Source of the DNA: Roseiarcus sp963816065
GTDB lineage: Bacteria; Pseudomonadota; Alphaproteobacteria; Rhizobiales; Beijerinckiaceae
DNA length: 64,000 nucleotides
Assembly (NCBI GenBank): GCA_963816065.1
Contig: CAWFJG010000001.1
Span: 1 to 64,000 of the forward strand
Reading direction: 5' to 3'
In this document: positions 47,653-57,579 of the stretch, one piece after another
How positions within the stretch are numbered: the stretch's first letter is position 1
Layout: each line of letters begins with the position of its first letter
Made by a program: the position numbers and the translations under genes
Notes under the pieces: generated by a model
The model's database searches: none
Told to the model about the DNA's origin: nothing
What the model saw: the letters and a program-made list of their open reading frames with translations, nothing else

Positions 47653-50600
47653 ATGGAATCAGAGATCCTCAAAGCCGTCGGGTTCGTCCACCTGCATGTC
47701 CACAGCGCCTTCTCCCTGCGCGAGGGCGCGCTGACGATCGAGACGCTCGCGAAACTCGCCAAGGCCGACGCCATGCCGGCGCTGGCGATCACCGACACCA
47801 ACAACCTGTTCGGCGCCTTGGAGTTTTCGGAGAAGCTCGCCAAGAGCGGCGTCCAGCCGATCGTCGGCGCTCAGGTGGCCGTCGATTTCGGCGATGCGCC
47901 CGCCTCCTCTTCGCGCTTGGCCGAGCTCCGGGTCGCGCGCGCGCCCGTCGTGCTTCTCAGCCAGTCGGAAGCCGGCTACCGGACGCTGATGCGGCTCGTC
48001 TCCGCTCTCTGGCTCGACCCGAAGGACGGCGACGAGGCGCACATCCCGTTCGACGCCCTCGTCGGCGCGGACGGCCTGATCGCGCTGACCGCGGGTCCGG
48101 CCGGTCCGATCGACCGGGCGCTTAGCGCGCACCTGCCCGACCTCGCACAGGCGCGGCTCGAGCGCCTCGCCACAGTCTTCGGAGACCGGCTCTACGTCGA
48201 ACTGCAGCGTCATGGGCTCGAGTCGGAGATCGCGACCGAGCCGGCGCTGATCGACCTCGCCGACCGGCTCGGCCTGCCGCTCGTAGCGACCAACGAACCC
48301 TATTTCGCGACCCGCTCGGACTATGGGGCGCACGACGCCCTGCTCTGCATCGCCGAGGGGGCGCTGCTCTCGAATGCTGAGCGGCGGCGGCTCTCGCCCG
48401 AGCATCGCTTCAAGACCCGGGCCGAGATGACCGAGCTTTTCGTCGACCTGCCCGAGGCGCTGCAGGCGAGCGTCGAGATCGCGATGCGCTGCGCCTACCG
48501 GCCGCTGACCCGGAAGCCGATCCTGCCGCATTTCTCGTCGCCGGGCGGCGAGACGGTCGACGAGGTCGAGGAACTCCGCCGCCAGGCGCGCGAGGGGCTC
48601 GATGCCCGGCTCGCCCATCTCGGCCTTGCGCCGGGCCACAGCCGCGAGGACTACGACCGCCGCCTCGCCTTCGAGCTCGACGTCATCGTCAAGATGAAGT
48701 TTCCCGGCTACTTCCTCATCGTCGCCGACTTCATCAAATGGGCGAAGGCCCACAGCATTCCGGTCGGACCGGGCCGCGGGTCGGGCGCGGGCTCGCTGGT
48801 CGCCTGGTCGCTGACCATTACCGACCTCGACCCGATGCGGTTCGCCCTCCTGTTCGAGCGCTTCCTGAACCCCGAGCGCGTGTCCATGCCGGACTTCGAC
48901 ATCGACTTCTGCCAGGAGCGGCGCGACGAGGTGATTGCTTACGTGCGCGACCGCTACGGCGCCGACCGCGTGGCGCAGATCATCACCTTCGGCTCGTTCC
49001 TCGCCCGCGGCGTGCTGCGCAACGTCGGCCGGGTGCTCGAGATGCCGCTCGGCCAGGTCGACAAGCTCGCCAAGCTCGTGCCGCAGAACCCCGCCCACCC
49101 GGTTACCCTGAAGCAGGCCGTGGCGGACGAGGCGCGGCTGCAGCAGGCGGCGGCCGAGGACGAGCGGGTCGCGACCATGCTTTCCATCGCCGAGCGGCTC
49201 GAGGGCCTTTATTCGAACGCCTCCACCCACGCCGCCGGCGTCGTCATCGGCGACCGACCGCTGACCGAGCTGGTGCCGCTCTACCGCGACCCGAAGGCCT
49301 CGATGCCGGCGACCGAGTTCAACATGAAGTGGGTCGAGCCGGCCGGCCTGGTGAAGTTCGATTTCCTCGGCCTCAAGACCCTGACGACGCTGCAGAAGGC
49401 CGTCGACCTGATCGCCCGCAAGGGCGAGAGGATCGACCTCTCCAGGATTCCACTCGACGATCAGAAAACTTACGAGATGTTGGGACGCGGAGAGACGGTC
49501 GGGGTGTTCCAGGTGGAAAGCGCCGGCATGCGCAAGGCGCTGGTCGAGATGCGCGCCGACCGGCTCGAGGACATCATCGCCCTCGTCGCGCTCTATCGCC
49601 CGGGACCGATGGCGAACATCCCCACCTACTGCGCCCGCAAGCTCGGCCACGAGAAGGCGGATTATTTGCACCCTTTGATGGAGCCCAGCCTGCGCGAGAC
49701 CTTTGGGGTCATCATCTACCAGGAGCAGGTGATGCAGATCGCGCAGGCCTTGTCGGGCTATTCGCTGGGCGAAGCCGACATGCTCCGGCGCGCGATGGGC
49801 AAGAAAATCAAGAGGGAGATGGACGCCCAGCGCGCCCGCTTCGTCGACGGCGCGGTTGCGCGCGGCCTCGCCAAGGCCAAGGCGGACGAGATCTTCGACC
49901 TTCTCGCCAAGTTCGCCGACTACGGCTTCAACAAGAGCCACGCGGCGGCCTACGCGCTGATCGCCTACTGGACGGCGTGGTTCAAGGCCAACCATCCGGC
50001 GGAGTTCCTCGCGGCCTCGATGACCCTCGACAAGGGCAATACCGACAAGCTCGCCGAATTCCGCGGCGATGCGCAGCGGCTCGGTATCCAGGTCGCGCCG
50101 CCCTCGTCCAACGCCTCGGAGGTCAATTTCGACGTGCGCTGCGATGCCAACGGCCGGCCGTCGATCGTCTATGCGCTGAGCGCCGTCAAAGGCGTGGGCG
50201 AAGCACAGGCGGCAGCGCTAGTCGCGGCCCGCCACGGCCGGCCCTTCGTGTCGCTCGCCGACCTGGCGGCCCGGCTCGATCCCAGGCTCGTCAACAAGAA
50301 GGCGCTGGAAAGTCTGGCGGCGGCAGGAACGTTCGACGAGATCGAGCCCGATCGCGCCGTCGTCTTTGCCTCGATCGAGCCTATACTGGCGATCGCCAAT
50401 CGCGGCGCCTCGGAAAAGGCCGCCGGACAGAACGCGCTTTTTGGTGAGGCTGAGGCCGCCCCGCTCAGGGTCCGGACGACGCCGTGGACGGAGTCCGAAA
50501 AGCTCAAACGCGAGTTCGACGCGGTCGGGTTCTTCCTCAGCGGTCATCCACTCGAAGCCTACGAAGCGGCGCTGAAGCGGCTGCGCGCCACGCGTTGGGC

Positions 50601-51111
50601 CGATTTTGTCCGTTCCGTGCGTGCCGGCGCAACGACCGCACGGCTCGGGGCGAGCGTGCTCGACCGGACCGAGCGCCGCACCAAGACGGGCTCCAAGATG
50701 GGAATCGTCCAGCTTTCCGATCCCTCCGGCCAGTACGAGGCGATCATCTTCCAAGAGGGATTGAACCAGTATCGCGACCTGCTTGAGAAGGGCTCCGACC
50801 TCCTCGTGACCTTGCAGGCCAACGTCGAGGGCGAGGATGTGCGCGCCCGCATCGTCGGCGTCGAGCCGCTGAACGACGCGGCCGCCAAGGTGCACAGGGG
50901 CCTGCGCATCTTTGTGCGCGACGAGAGCCCGCTCGCCTCGATCGAAAGCCGCCTCGGAGGCAAGGGCGATGGAGAGGTGTCTCTGGTCGTCATGCTGGGG
51001 CCCAAGGAGGGCGAGGTCGAAATCCGCCTGCCCGGTCGCTACGCCGTGAGCGCGACCGTCGCCGGCGCGCTCAAGGCCGCTCCGGGCGTGGTTGCGGTCG
51101 AGCATGTGTGA
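47653..51111 (+). CDS. dnaE: DNA polymerase III subunit alpha
   Basis: The 1152-aa replicative polymerase is uninterrupted. It starts with a PHP domain (FVHLHVHSAFSLREGAL, His13, His15, His17). The polymerase core contains the GRGSGAGSLVAWSL nucleotide-binding loop and PDFDIDFCQERRDEVI with catalytic aspartates, then the thumb and fingers (YEMLGRGETVGVFQVESAGMRKAL, ALYRPGPMANIP, GKKIKREMDAQRARF, FNKSHAAAYALIAYWTAW). The C-terminus carries the OB-fold (IVQLSDPSGQYEAIIFQEG). It is the main chromosomal polymerase (DnaE1 type), not the error-prone DnaE2. Confidence 0.96.
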   Translation: MESEILKAVGFVHLHVHSAFSLREGALTIETLAKLAKADAMPALAITDTNNLFGALEFSEKLAKSGVQPIVGAQVAVDFGDAPASSSRLAELRVARAPVVLLSQSEAGYRTLMRLVSALWLDPKDGDEAHIPFDALVGADGLIALTAGPAGPIDRALSAHLPDLAQARLERLATVFGDRLYVELQRHGLESEIATEPALIDLADRLGLPLVATNEPYFATRSDYGAHDALLCIAEGALLSNAERRRLSPEHRFKTRAEMTELFVDLPEALQASVEIAMRCAYRPLTRKPILPHFSSPGGETVDEVEELRRQAREGLDARLAHLGLAPGHSREDYDRRLAFELDVIVKMKFPGYFLIVADFIKWAKAHSIPVGPGRGSGAGSLVAWSLTITDLDPMRFALLFERFLNPERVSMPDFDIDFCQERRDEVIAYVRDRYGADRVAQIITFGSFLARGVLRNVGRVLEMPLGQVDKLAKLVPQNPAHPVTLKQAVADEARLQQAAAEDERVATMLSIAERLEGLYSNASTHAAGVVIGDRPLTELVPLYRDPKASMPATEFNMKWVEPAGLVKFDFLGLKTLTTLQKAVDLIARKGERIDLSRIPLDDQKTYEMLGRGETVGVFQVESAGMRKALVEMRADRLEDIIALVALYRPGPMANIPTYCARKLGHEKADYLHPLMEPSLRETFGVIIYQEQVMQIAQALSGYSLGEADMLRRAMGKKIKREMDAQRARFVDGAVARGLAKAKADEIFDLLAKFADYGFNKSHAAAYALIAYWTAWFKANHPAEFLAASMTLDKGNTDKLAEFRGDAQRLGIQVAPPSSNASEVNFDVRCDANGRPSIVYALSAVKGVGEAQAAALVAARHGRPFVSLADLAARLDPRLVNKKALESLAAAGTFDEIEPDRAVVFASIEPILAIANRGASEKAAGQNALFGEAEAAPLRVRTTPWTESEKLKREFDAVGFFLSGHPLEAYEAALKRLRATRWADFVRSVRAGATTARLGASVLDRTERRTKTGSKMGIVQLSDPSGQYEAIIFQEGLNQYRDLLEKGSDLLVTLQANVEGEDVRARIVGVEPLNDAAAKVHRGLRIFVRDESPLASIESRLGGKGDGEVSLVVMLGPKEGEVEIRLPGRYAVSATVAGALKAAPGVVAVEHV

Positions 51112-51214
51112 AACCGCGCGACAGGCCCGCCGCAGACTTGCGCGAAAGGCTTGCGTCGACTCGCCGCCTTCGCTATTGAAACCGCCGATTGGCGATCTTC
51201 TCGCCGGCGGCCGT

Positions 51215-51289
51215 TGGGGGATAGTTCAACGGTAGAACAGCGGACTTCTGACTCCGTCAATCTTGGTTCGAATCCAGGTCCCCCAGCCA
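51215..51289 (+). tRNA. tRNA-Gln (CTG), with one extra base in the anticodon loop
   Basis: The cloverleaf is clear: acceptor TGGGGGA pairs with TCCCCCA, D-stem GTTC/GAAC, anticodon stem GCGGA/TCCGT, T-arm TTGGTTCGAATCCAG? with GGTTCGAATCC, discriminator G and encoded CCA. U1-A72 and G73 are glutamine identity elements. The loop reads CTTCTGAC, eight bases; removing one T at 51246-51247 gives the standard seven-base loop with anticodon CTG. The extra base is most simply a sequence error. Confidence 0.85.
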
Positions 51290-51344
51290 ACCGCGAAACT
51301 TGAAATCTTCGCCGCTTGACCGTCGCGGTGGATTGGCCCGGGTA

Positions 51345-51999
51345 AGTATCCCCCGGCAAAGCCGGGGGCTTTAGGATTGGAGCCGCTCGAAGCGGCAGAA
51401 GGGGTCGCTGACGCGGCCCCTTGAAATTGCAGCCGCCCAAGGCGGCTTGTCAGCGCCAGAGGTTCATCTGCTCCAACCGCTGATCTTCCTTCTCCTGATT
51501 GCGGATGTAGGCGCGGATGGCTTCTTCGTCGCGCCCCACCGTGTTGACGAAGAATCCCCGGGCCCAAAAATGCTGCCCCACAAAATTGCGTTTGCGCTCT
51601 CCGTAAACCCGGGCCATGTGGATCGCGCTCTTGCCCTTGATGAAACCCACCACCTGCGACACCGCGTATTTCGGCGGGATCGATAGCAGCATGTGCACGT
51701 GATCGGGCATCAGATGCCCTTCTTCGACCTTCAATTCCTTCTGAAGCGCAAGCCTGCGGAACACTTCGCCCAAATGCCGCCGCAGCTCCTGATACAAAGT
51801 CTTGCGGCGACATTTCGGGATGAAGACAACATGATATTTGCAGTCCCAAGTCGTGTGGCTTAGGCTTTCGTACTCGTCCATCGGCGGAGTTCCTTTCGTG
51901 TGAGTGGCTGCTCACGTTGGAACTTCGCTGATGGACTGCAGGAAACGTCAAACTGCTACTGCCACCCCGGCATAGCCGGGGGGTCTCCCGCTTACGCTA
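51345..51999 (-). mobile_element. IS200/IS605-family element (IS200 type, tnpA only)
   Basis: The element holds one transposase gene flanked by subterminal hairpins: CCCCCGGCAAAGCCGGGGG at 51350-51368 on the 3' side and CCCCGGCATAGCCGGGG at 51965-51981 on the 5' side. There are no terminal inverted repeats, as expected for single-strand transposition. It sits about 55 bp downstream of tRNA-Gln. Ends homologous to it are found at 2880-2929 and 3082-3143. Exact boundaries are approximate. Confidence 0.8.
51450..51881 (-). CDS. tnpA: IS200/IS605-family transposase TnpA
   Basis: The 143-aa Y1 HUH transposase has KYHVVFIPKCRRKTLY at the start, the HUH metal site MPDHVHMLL (His61, His63) and the catalytic tyrosine in AIRAYIRNQEKED (Tyr125). 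The length is normal and the frame intact, so it may be active. No tnpB accompanies it. Confidence 0.93.
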   Translation of the reverse strand: MDEYESLSHTTWDCKYHVVFIPKCRRKTLYQELRRHLGEVFRRLALQKELKVEEGHLMPDHVHMLLSIPPKYAVSQVVGFIKGKSAIHMARVYGERKRNFVGQHFWARGFFVNTVGRDEEAIRAYIRNQEKEDQRLEQMNLWR

Positions 52000-52091
52000 G
52001 GCGCCCAGGTCGCGGCGCATTGCGTCGCGCCAGAGGGCTACGACGGCTGCGACGGCAGCGCGACGAACTGTTGAGCGGGGGAGGACCCTGC

Positions 52092-52551
52092 TCACTGGGA
52101 CGTGGGACCCGTCCCGCCGCTATTGTTGTTGATCTGGATTGCCGGGCCGCCGCCGCCGGTGGATTCGAGCGGGGGCCTCTTTCCGCTCTCGAAGTCGTGG
52201 ACCGCCTTCACCATCTGCGCGCCGTTGCCGGGGATGTTGGTGTTGCTCGAGTAGCGCGGCCAGGGCGTGGCCGTCTGCAGCGCCTGGTTCGCGGCCTGAG
52301 CGTTGCCGGCCCCCGGCGAAATCGTCAGGCTGCGCTGCGTATAGTCGGCAAAGGGGTCGTCGAACGGCGGCTCGCCGAAGGCGGGGCGGCCGGCGGCATA
52401 GGCGGGACATAGCCGGCGTAGCTGTTCTGATAGACCGGCGGATAGGGACACTCGCACCCGGTAGCAGGCGGGATAGCCGGCGGGATTGCAGGCCGCCGAG
52501 CGCGGCCGCGAGGCCGAGCGCCGCGACGACTGTGAGCGACCGCGCACGCAT
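52092..52551 (-). CDS. Small Tad-locus lipoprotein of unknown function, frameshifted
   Basis: The start ATG at 52551 overlaps the cpaC stop (ATGA). It gives MRARSLTVVAALGLAAALGG, and a shift of frame at about 52490 continues as CNPAGYPAC, which completes a lipobox (LGGC). A further frame break cannot be excluded near 52,400-52,440. The rest reads PPFDDPFADYTQRSLTISPGAGNAQAANQALQTATPWPRYSSNTNIPGNGAQMVKAVHDFESG and ends in a Gly/Asn-rich tail. It may be a pilus-assembly lipoprotein in the place of CpaD, but similarity to CpaD is not clear. Confidence 0.6.
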
Positions 52552-54250
52552 CACTTGGCCTCCAGGATGTGGCCGTAGGGTCCCTGCAGCCCGCCGCCGC
52601 CGGTGACGAACTCGGTGTATTTCTTCTTCCGCTCGGTGTCGCCCATCAGGAACAGGTCGACGTCGTTGGCCGACAGCGTGGTGTCGAACGGCGTCACGAG
52701 ATGCTTGCCGGGCGGCACGGGCCTGACGAGATGCACGGTGACGATGACGACGAGGTCGGTCTCCGACTTCTGGTAGTTCGTCGAGCGGAACAGCGCGCCG
52801 AGCACCGGAACGTTGCCGATCCACGGCAGTTGCGAAAGCTGGTTGACGTCCTGCGCTTGCAGCAGGCCGGCGATGGCGAAGCTCTGGCCGTCGCGCAGTT
52901 CGACCGTGGTGTCGGCGCTGCGGGTGTTCAGCTCCGGGATCGTCGTCCCGTTGACGATGACCGACGTCGTGATGGCGACCTGGCAGACCTGCGGTCCGAG
53001 ATGGACATTGATCAAGCCGGTGTTCAGCACCGTCGGGACGAAATTGAGCGTCACGCCGCACGGATAGTAGTTGACCGTGACCGTCGGCGTCGTGCCGATG
53101 GTGCCCGGCTGCACGGTCGGGATGGGGATCTGGGCGCCGGCGAAGAAGCTCGCCTTCTCGCCGGATTGCGAGACGAGATCGGGCTCGGCGAGGGTCTTGA
53201 CCAGACCCTTGTCCTCCAGCGCGGAAATCAGGGTGTTGACCTGCAGGCCGTTGGTATTGATCACTTGCGCCAGCAGCGCGCCGAACGGCGTGGCGCCGGA
53301 CGCCGCGCCGGCAAAGAGGCCGCTGAGCAGGGGAACGACGGCGCCGGTGAGATGGCGCCGCCGTTGGTCGCCTGTAATGAGGGGTCCGTTGACGCCGATG
53401 GTCTGGGCCAGCGATGGCGGCGGAGGTCTGGGCGCCGGTCGGAGACGTTCCCGTGATGACGCCGGCGGCGGCGGTCGGCGATTTCGAAACCGCGCCGAGC
53501 CCCGAAACGCCGAGCCCGTTCTTGTTGCCGCCGAAGAAGTTCACGCCGAGATCGCGGCCCGCCGTGCGGTCGACCTCGAGAAAGCGCACCTTCAGCATCA
53601 CCTGCTGGGTCGGCGCGACCCGCATGGCGTTGATCGACCGGCGCCCCGTTGCCCGATGGGTCTCTCGGCGAGAGGGCCTTGGCGACGTCGACCGCGCGCG
53701 CCGCCGAGACGGCGTCGCTCGCTTCGCCGCTCAGCACCACTTCGCCGTTCGCGCTGGCGACGGCGATGTTTCCGGAGCCGGTGCTCGCGGCGATCTTGCT
53801 GTGCAGCGTGGCGGCGTCGAGCGTCACCTCGAGGTCGACGACCGCGACCAGGCGCTTGTCGGCGCCGAACACCGAAATGTTGGTGGTGCCGACCTTCTTG
53901 CCCTGCACGTAAAGGGTGTGGTCGGTCATCGGCAGGAGGTCGGCGATGTCGGGCGAGCCGATCACGGCGGTGGTGAAGGGCGCCTTGAACGTCAGCGTCT
54001 TCGACTTGTTGAGCGTCACGTTGATGTGACGGACGGGCGCGTCTTCGACGATCTGCGCCCGGACAGCTCCGCAAAACCCGCTGAAAGTCAGGCTCGCGGT
54101 GACGGCGGCCGCGACCGTGAGGCCGCACACACCCGCCAGGCGCCAGCGTGCTGTCCGCCGCGCCTCGCCGACGACGTCGGCCGTCCGTCGTGCGTCACTT
54201 TCGAAACCCTCCACCCTTGGGCCGATTTGCGCGGCGCCTCCGGACTTCAT
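52551..54250 (-). CDS. cpaC: Tad pilus outer-membrane secretin CpaC (RcpA), frameshifted
   Basis: The first frame has a signal region (LAGVCGLTVAAAVTASLTFSGFCGAVRA) and the pilus-secretin N-domain: HINVTLNKSKTLTFKAPFTTAVIGSPDIADLLPMTDHTLYVQGKKVGTTNISVF and a BON-like NIAVASANGEVVLSG. Frames change at about 53640 (into MRVAPTQQVMLKVRFLEVDR) and about 53410 (into LLAQVINTNGLQVNTLISALEDKGLVKTLAEPDLVSQSGEKASFFAGAQIPIP). The secretin core ends with DLVVIVTVHLVRPVPPG. It forms the outer-membrane channel for the Flp pilus. It lies downstream of tadD rather than after cpaB. Confidence 0.87.
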
Positions 54251-54298
54251 CCGCTCGCTGCTGTGCCGTCGCGCGCGGCTTGCGGCCTCGTCGATTGT

Positions 54299-54884
54299 TC
54301 ACTGAACGCAGTCGACGCTCCCGCACGGCTGCCCGTTCGAGGCGCGCTCGACGAATTGGGCGCTTTGGTTCAGCAAAGCGAGATTGTTGGTCGCCGTCGC
54401 GTTGCCCGGATCGCGGCTCAGCGCCGCGTCGAACTTCGCCCGGGCCTTCGCCAATTGCCCGCGCAGCATATACGAATAGCCCTCGTTATTGAGGATGCTC
54501 GGGGTGTGGCCGACCAGCTTGACCGCATGCGGCATAACTGCGGTCGGCGAGATCGAACCGCCCCAAGCGATCGTAGCTCGCCGCCAGTCCGACCCAGGCG
54601 GTCGCGTCCTTGGGCGCCTTCTCGACGGCGTCCTGGAAGTAGTGCTGGGCAAGGCCGAAATTGCCCTCGTAGAAGCGCTGGACGCCGAGTTTCACCGGCT
54701 CGTCCGAAGGGTAGTACTTGATGTCGCCCGGGTTCTGCCCGGTGACCGCATCGGGGATCGGGGTCGGCGTCGCGATCGGCTGACAGCCGGCCAACCCGAT
54801 GATCAGCAAAGCCGCCGTTGCGGCCCGAAGGAAACCCGTCGCTCCGGCGGACGCCAAAAGGATCCCGTTCGTCAGCCGCCCCAT
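54299..54884 (-). CDS. tadD: Tad locus TPR lipoprotein TadD, one frameshift
   Basis: The likely start at 54884 gives a lipoprotein signal ending in LIIGLAGCQP. TPR-type helices follow: LGVQRFYEGNFGLAQHYFQDAVEKAPKDATAWVGLAASYDRLGRFDLADRSY. A shift at about 54530 continues as HAVKLVGHTPSILNNEGYSYMLRGQLAKARAKFDAALSRDPGNATATNNLALL. The corrected protein is about 195 aa. TadD is thought to be a pilotin-like factor for secretin assembly. Confidence 0.83.
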
Positions 54885-55383
54885 TGCCGCTTGCTTTCGC
54901 TGCTCATCAACTGCCCTCGCCCCTCGGGCGCGCACAACCTTTGGCGTCGCCCGAATCGCTTGCCCGCAGCACCCACAGATTCGTTACTGAACTACCCCAC
55001 GCCGGGAAGCCGGTCAAACCCGACCATCGGCCCAGTCCGAAACGCCCGCTAGCAGGCGTTTTCTTTTTGCACGGCGCCGCTCCGTTCGGGAAAATCATGC
55101 GATCTCAAGCTTTTGCCAGGCTTGCAACCTGTTGATTGCCGGGCCCGGCGGGCCCGGAACAGGCGATTTGGCAGGTCCGGAACAAGGCAAGAACAGGTCG
55201 CTATTAGGTCGGATCGTGGGCAGAACTCAGGCGAAGGCGGGGCGCGCGACGGGCGCCGCCAGGTTACAAGGCGCGGCCGGGATTCCCTTCCCGGCCGCGG
55301 AGGGTTGTCCTCTTTGAGCGCTACGCCGGCATCGGCGCCCCCGATCGCGGGCGCCGTCCTTCACGACCATCACCCCAGCGCGC
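54885..55383. other. Intergenic region between tadG and tadD
   Basis: About 500 bp with no gene recognised. It holds a short run of GAACAGG-like repeats at 55157-55198 and the sequence GAAC-N7-GAAC at 55180-55194. The GCCCGGCGGGCCCGG stretch at 55143-55157 is palindromic. Confidence 0.45.
55180..55194. promoter_or_regulatory. Possible LexA (SOS) box, GAAC-N7-GAAC
   Basis: GAACAAGGCAAGAAC fits the alphaproteobacterial LexA motif GTTC-N7-GTTC read on the other strand. It lies among similar GAACAGG repeats and is not close to an SOS gene, so chance or repeat membership is likely. Confidence 0.2.
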
Positions 55384-56802
55384 CTAGTACAACACCAGGC
55401 GCGGCTGGCTAAGCGTATAGCCGGCTTGCTGAAAATTGGTTGCAACGTCTTTATAGGGGTTGACGCTGCTGCAGCTCGAATTTGTTGAGTAAAACTTAGA
55501 TTTATCCGAAGCCATGTTCTGCAGCGCACCGCACGGATTCCACACACTGGTGTTTGTGGCGGTGGGGCTGTCATAGTAGTTGGTGGTCGTCTTGTTTTTT
55601 CCTTTGCCCGTCGTCACGGTCTGCATTGGGCACCCCGTCCCCGCGCCGCCCGCGTCATAGGCGATCACATAGACCCACGTTCCGTCGCTCGTCGCGGTCG
55701 CGGCGTTCTTAACGGCCTGGTTGCATTGCTGTTCAATGTGCCCATAGGAGCAGACCGAGCTTGGCGAACAGGGGGTTGTCTGCCAGGTCGCGTCCATTTC
55801 GGAAGAGCCGAGCGATATATTCGCCTCGCCGTCGCTGAGCAGAATGATGACGTCCTGCGCCGCGGACGAACCTTCCGATTGAAGAGCGGCCTGCGCGGCC
55901 GAGATCGCATCGGCGTAAAAGGTTCCCTCGCCTCCCGGGGCCGCCAGACAGCCGGTGAAACTCTTGCTGTTGTCGCCGACCGCCATGACCAGTTTCGACG
56001 CGTGATTCAGCGTGCCCTGCGGGCTCGCATAGTCGGTGCTGAGGGAACTGCCATTGATCTGATAGGTGATGCCGGCCGTGCCATAAGGCTCGATTTTCGG
56101 CGAACCGGTGCAGGGCGTCCAGGAGGCGGACATGCCGGGAAACACCATCAGTCCCACTTTGTCGATCGCCGGGTTGAGCTGCTTCAGGATCAACTGGACG
56201 CCGTACTTCGCGCAATCGAGCTTCTTGGGGCTGCCAATGCCCGGAACCTTGCAACCGGTGTCGTCCGTTGTGGTTTGCATGGACGCGGTCGTATCGAGCA
56301 CGAACATGATGTTCATGGCTTTGGTCGGGCCGCCCGCATAGGCCGCAATCGCCGTCGTCGAGACGGTCCAGGATTTGAAGCCGAGGACCGTGATGAAATA
56401 GGTCGGAACGGTTCCGGTCTGGGTCAGCGAGATCGCGTTATTGCCGCCCCCGGCAGCGCACAAGGGAAGGCCGGACGTCGTGGCGCAGATAGCGGTTGCT
56501 TTTGCCGAAATGCTGCTGACCATCGGAACCGCATGGGTGGTGTTCCAGCTCTGGGCGGCGCTCACCGCGGCGGATGAGGTGCCTCCCGGCTGGTCCCATA
56601 CATAGGCGGCGTCGAGCGCCGCTGCGTTGGTGTTGGCTTGCAGCGCCTGTCGCGCCGTGAGCACGACGCCGACGTCAACCGCAAATCCCATCGCGCCGAT
56701 GAGCGGCGCCGCCGCGGCGACAAACACCCATGCGGCCACTCCTCGGCGGTCGTGCAACGGCTTGCTGAGTTTGGCCGCGATTGAGCGGATCCATCGAGAC
56801 AT
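55384..56802 (-). CDS. TadG-like pilus-associated protein with VWA-type domain
   Basis: The 472-aa protein is uninterrupted. It starts with the TadE/TadG-type segment RRGVAAWVFVAAAAPLIGAMGFAVDVGVVLTARQALQANTNAAALDAA. From residue about 165 a von Willebrand A-like domain begins with MNIMFVLDTTASM (MIDAS-like DxTxS) and includes AAQDVIILLSDGEAN. The C-terminus has several Cys and a Ser/Thr-rich part. It probably sits in the periplasm, anchored by its N-terminus, and influences Flp pilus assembly or adhesion. Confidence 0.82.
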   Translation of the reverse strand: MSRWIRSIAAKLSKPLHDRRGVAAWVFVAAAAPLIGAMGFAVDVGVVLTARQALQANTNAAALDAAYVWDQPGGTSSAAVSAAQSWNTTHAVPMVSSISAKATAICATTSGLPLCAAGGGNNAISLTQTGTVPTYFITVLGFKSWTVSTTAIAAYAGGPTKAMNIMFVLDTTASMQTTTDDTGCKVPGIGSPKKLDCAKYGVQLILKQLNPAIDKVGLMVFPGMSASWTPCTGSPKIEPYGTAGITYQINGSSLSTDYASPQGTLNHASKLVMAVGDNSKSFTGCLAAPGGEGTFYADAISAAQAALQSEGSSAAQDVIILLSDGEANISLGSSEMDATWQTTPCSPSSVCSYGHIEQQCNQAVKNAATATSDGTWVYVIAYDAGGAGTGCPMQTVTTGKGKNKTTTNYYDSPTATNTSVWNPCGALQNMASDKSKFYSTNSSCSSVNPYKDVATNFQQAGYTLSQPRLVLY

Positions 56803-56811
56803 TTTCCCCTC

Positions 56812-57257
56812 CTATTGAACGACAGCCGCGGATTGCGCGGACAAGGTGCACGGCGATCCTCCGAAGTCGTAACCCATGAACGTCAGATCGCAGGGATAGG
56901 TGAGCGCTACAGAGGCGACGGCGCCGGCGGCGAGCAGAGCGTTGCAAGCGCTGTCGCTGCTACAAGGCGAACCGCCGATCTTTACGGTCTTTGTGATCGT
57001 GCCTGTGAGATTGACGGCCGCGCTCGTGATAGCGGTCTGGGCCGTCGAGTAGGGAGTCGTTGTCCCGCGCCCAAAGGACAGGATCTGCGCGCCCTGCTGC
57101 GCCGCGCCCGTCAAAATGAGATAATTGTTAAGCGCGATTGCCCGAAGTACAATATCGCGAACAGGATCAGCAACAGGACGGGCGCCACAAGGACAAACTC
57201 GAGCGCCACGGCGCCCTTGCGACAGCGGACGAGCGAGATGAGGGGCCGCATCGCCAT
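56812..57257 (-). CDS. TadE-like pilus assembly protein, one frameshift
   Basis: The likely start at 57257 gives MAMRPLISLVRCRKGAVALEFVLVAPVLLLILFAILYFG, the TadE hallmark (positively charged start, G-x-x-A-x-E-F before a membrane segment). A base is missing at about 57135, after which AIALNNYLILTGAAQQGAQILSFGRGT continues in another frame to the stop at 56812. The mature part includes two CxxxxxC-type pairs. It is a minor pseudopilin. It lies directly upstream of tadG. Confidence 0.8.
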
Positions 57258-57579
57258 CCGCCGCGACGGTGACCCGCGCCGGCCGGCGCCCAGCCGCGAC
57301 TTGCAGCAAGCTCCGACCAACTGGCCGTAATAACATCCAGGATCTTCATCGGTCACTCTCCGACATCGGGGTCAATCTCCAAGCTCGATGCTTCGACAAA
57401 CGGGTTAATAGTCAGTTCACCCAACATAGCCGATCGGTCTCTTCGAACCGTGGGTATGGACCCTTGTCGTCATTGCGAGCAGGAGCGCGACGAAGCCATG
57501 CAAAGACCGTAGCGCGCTCGACGGTGACCAGGGTTGCTTCCCCCCGGTCTCTTCGACCCGGTGTTCGCTCGCATTGACC

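Noticed and set aside
51215..51289. tRNA-Glu(TTC), because TTC can be read in the enlarged anticodon loop
   Set aside because: U1-A72, discriminator G73 and the stem GCGGA/TCCGT fit tRNA-Gln; TTC appears only because of the extra T.
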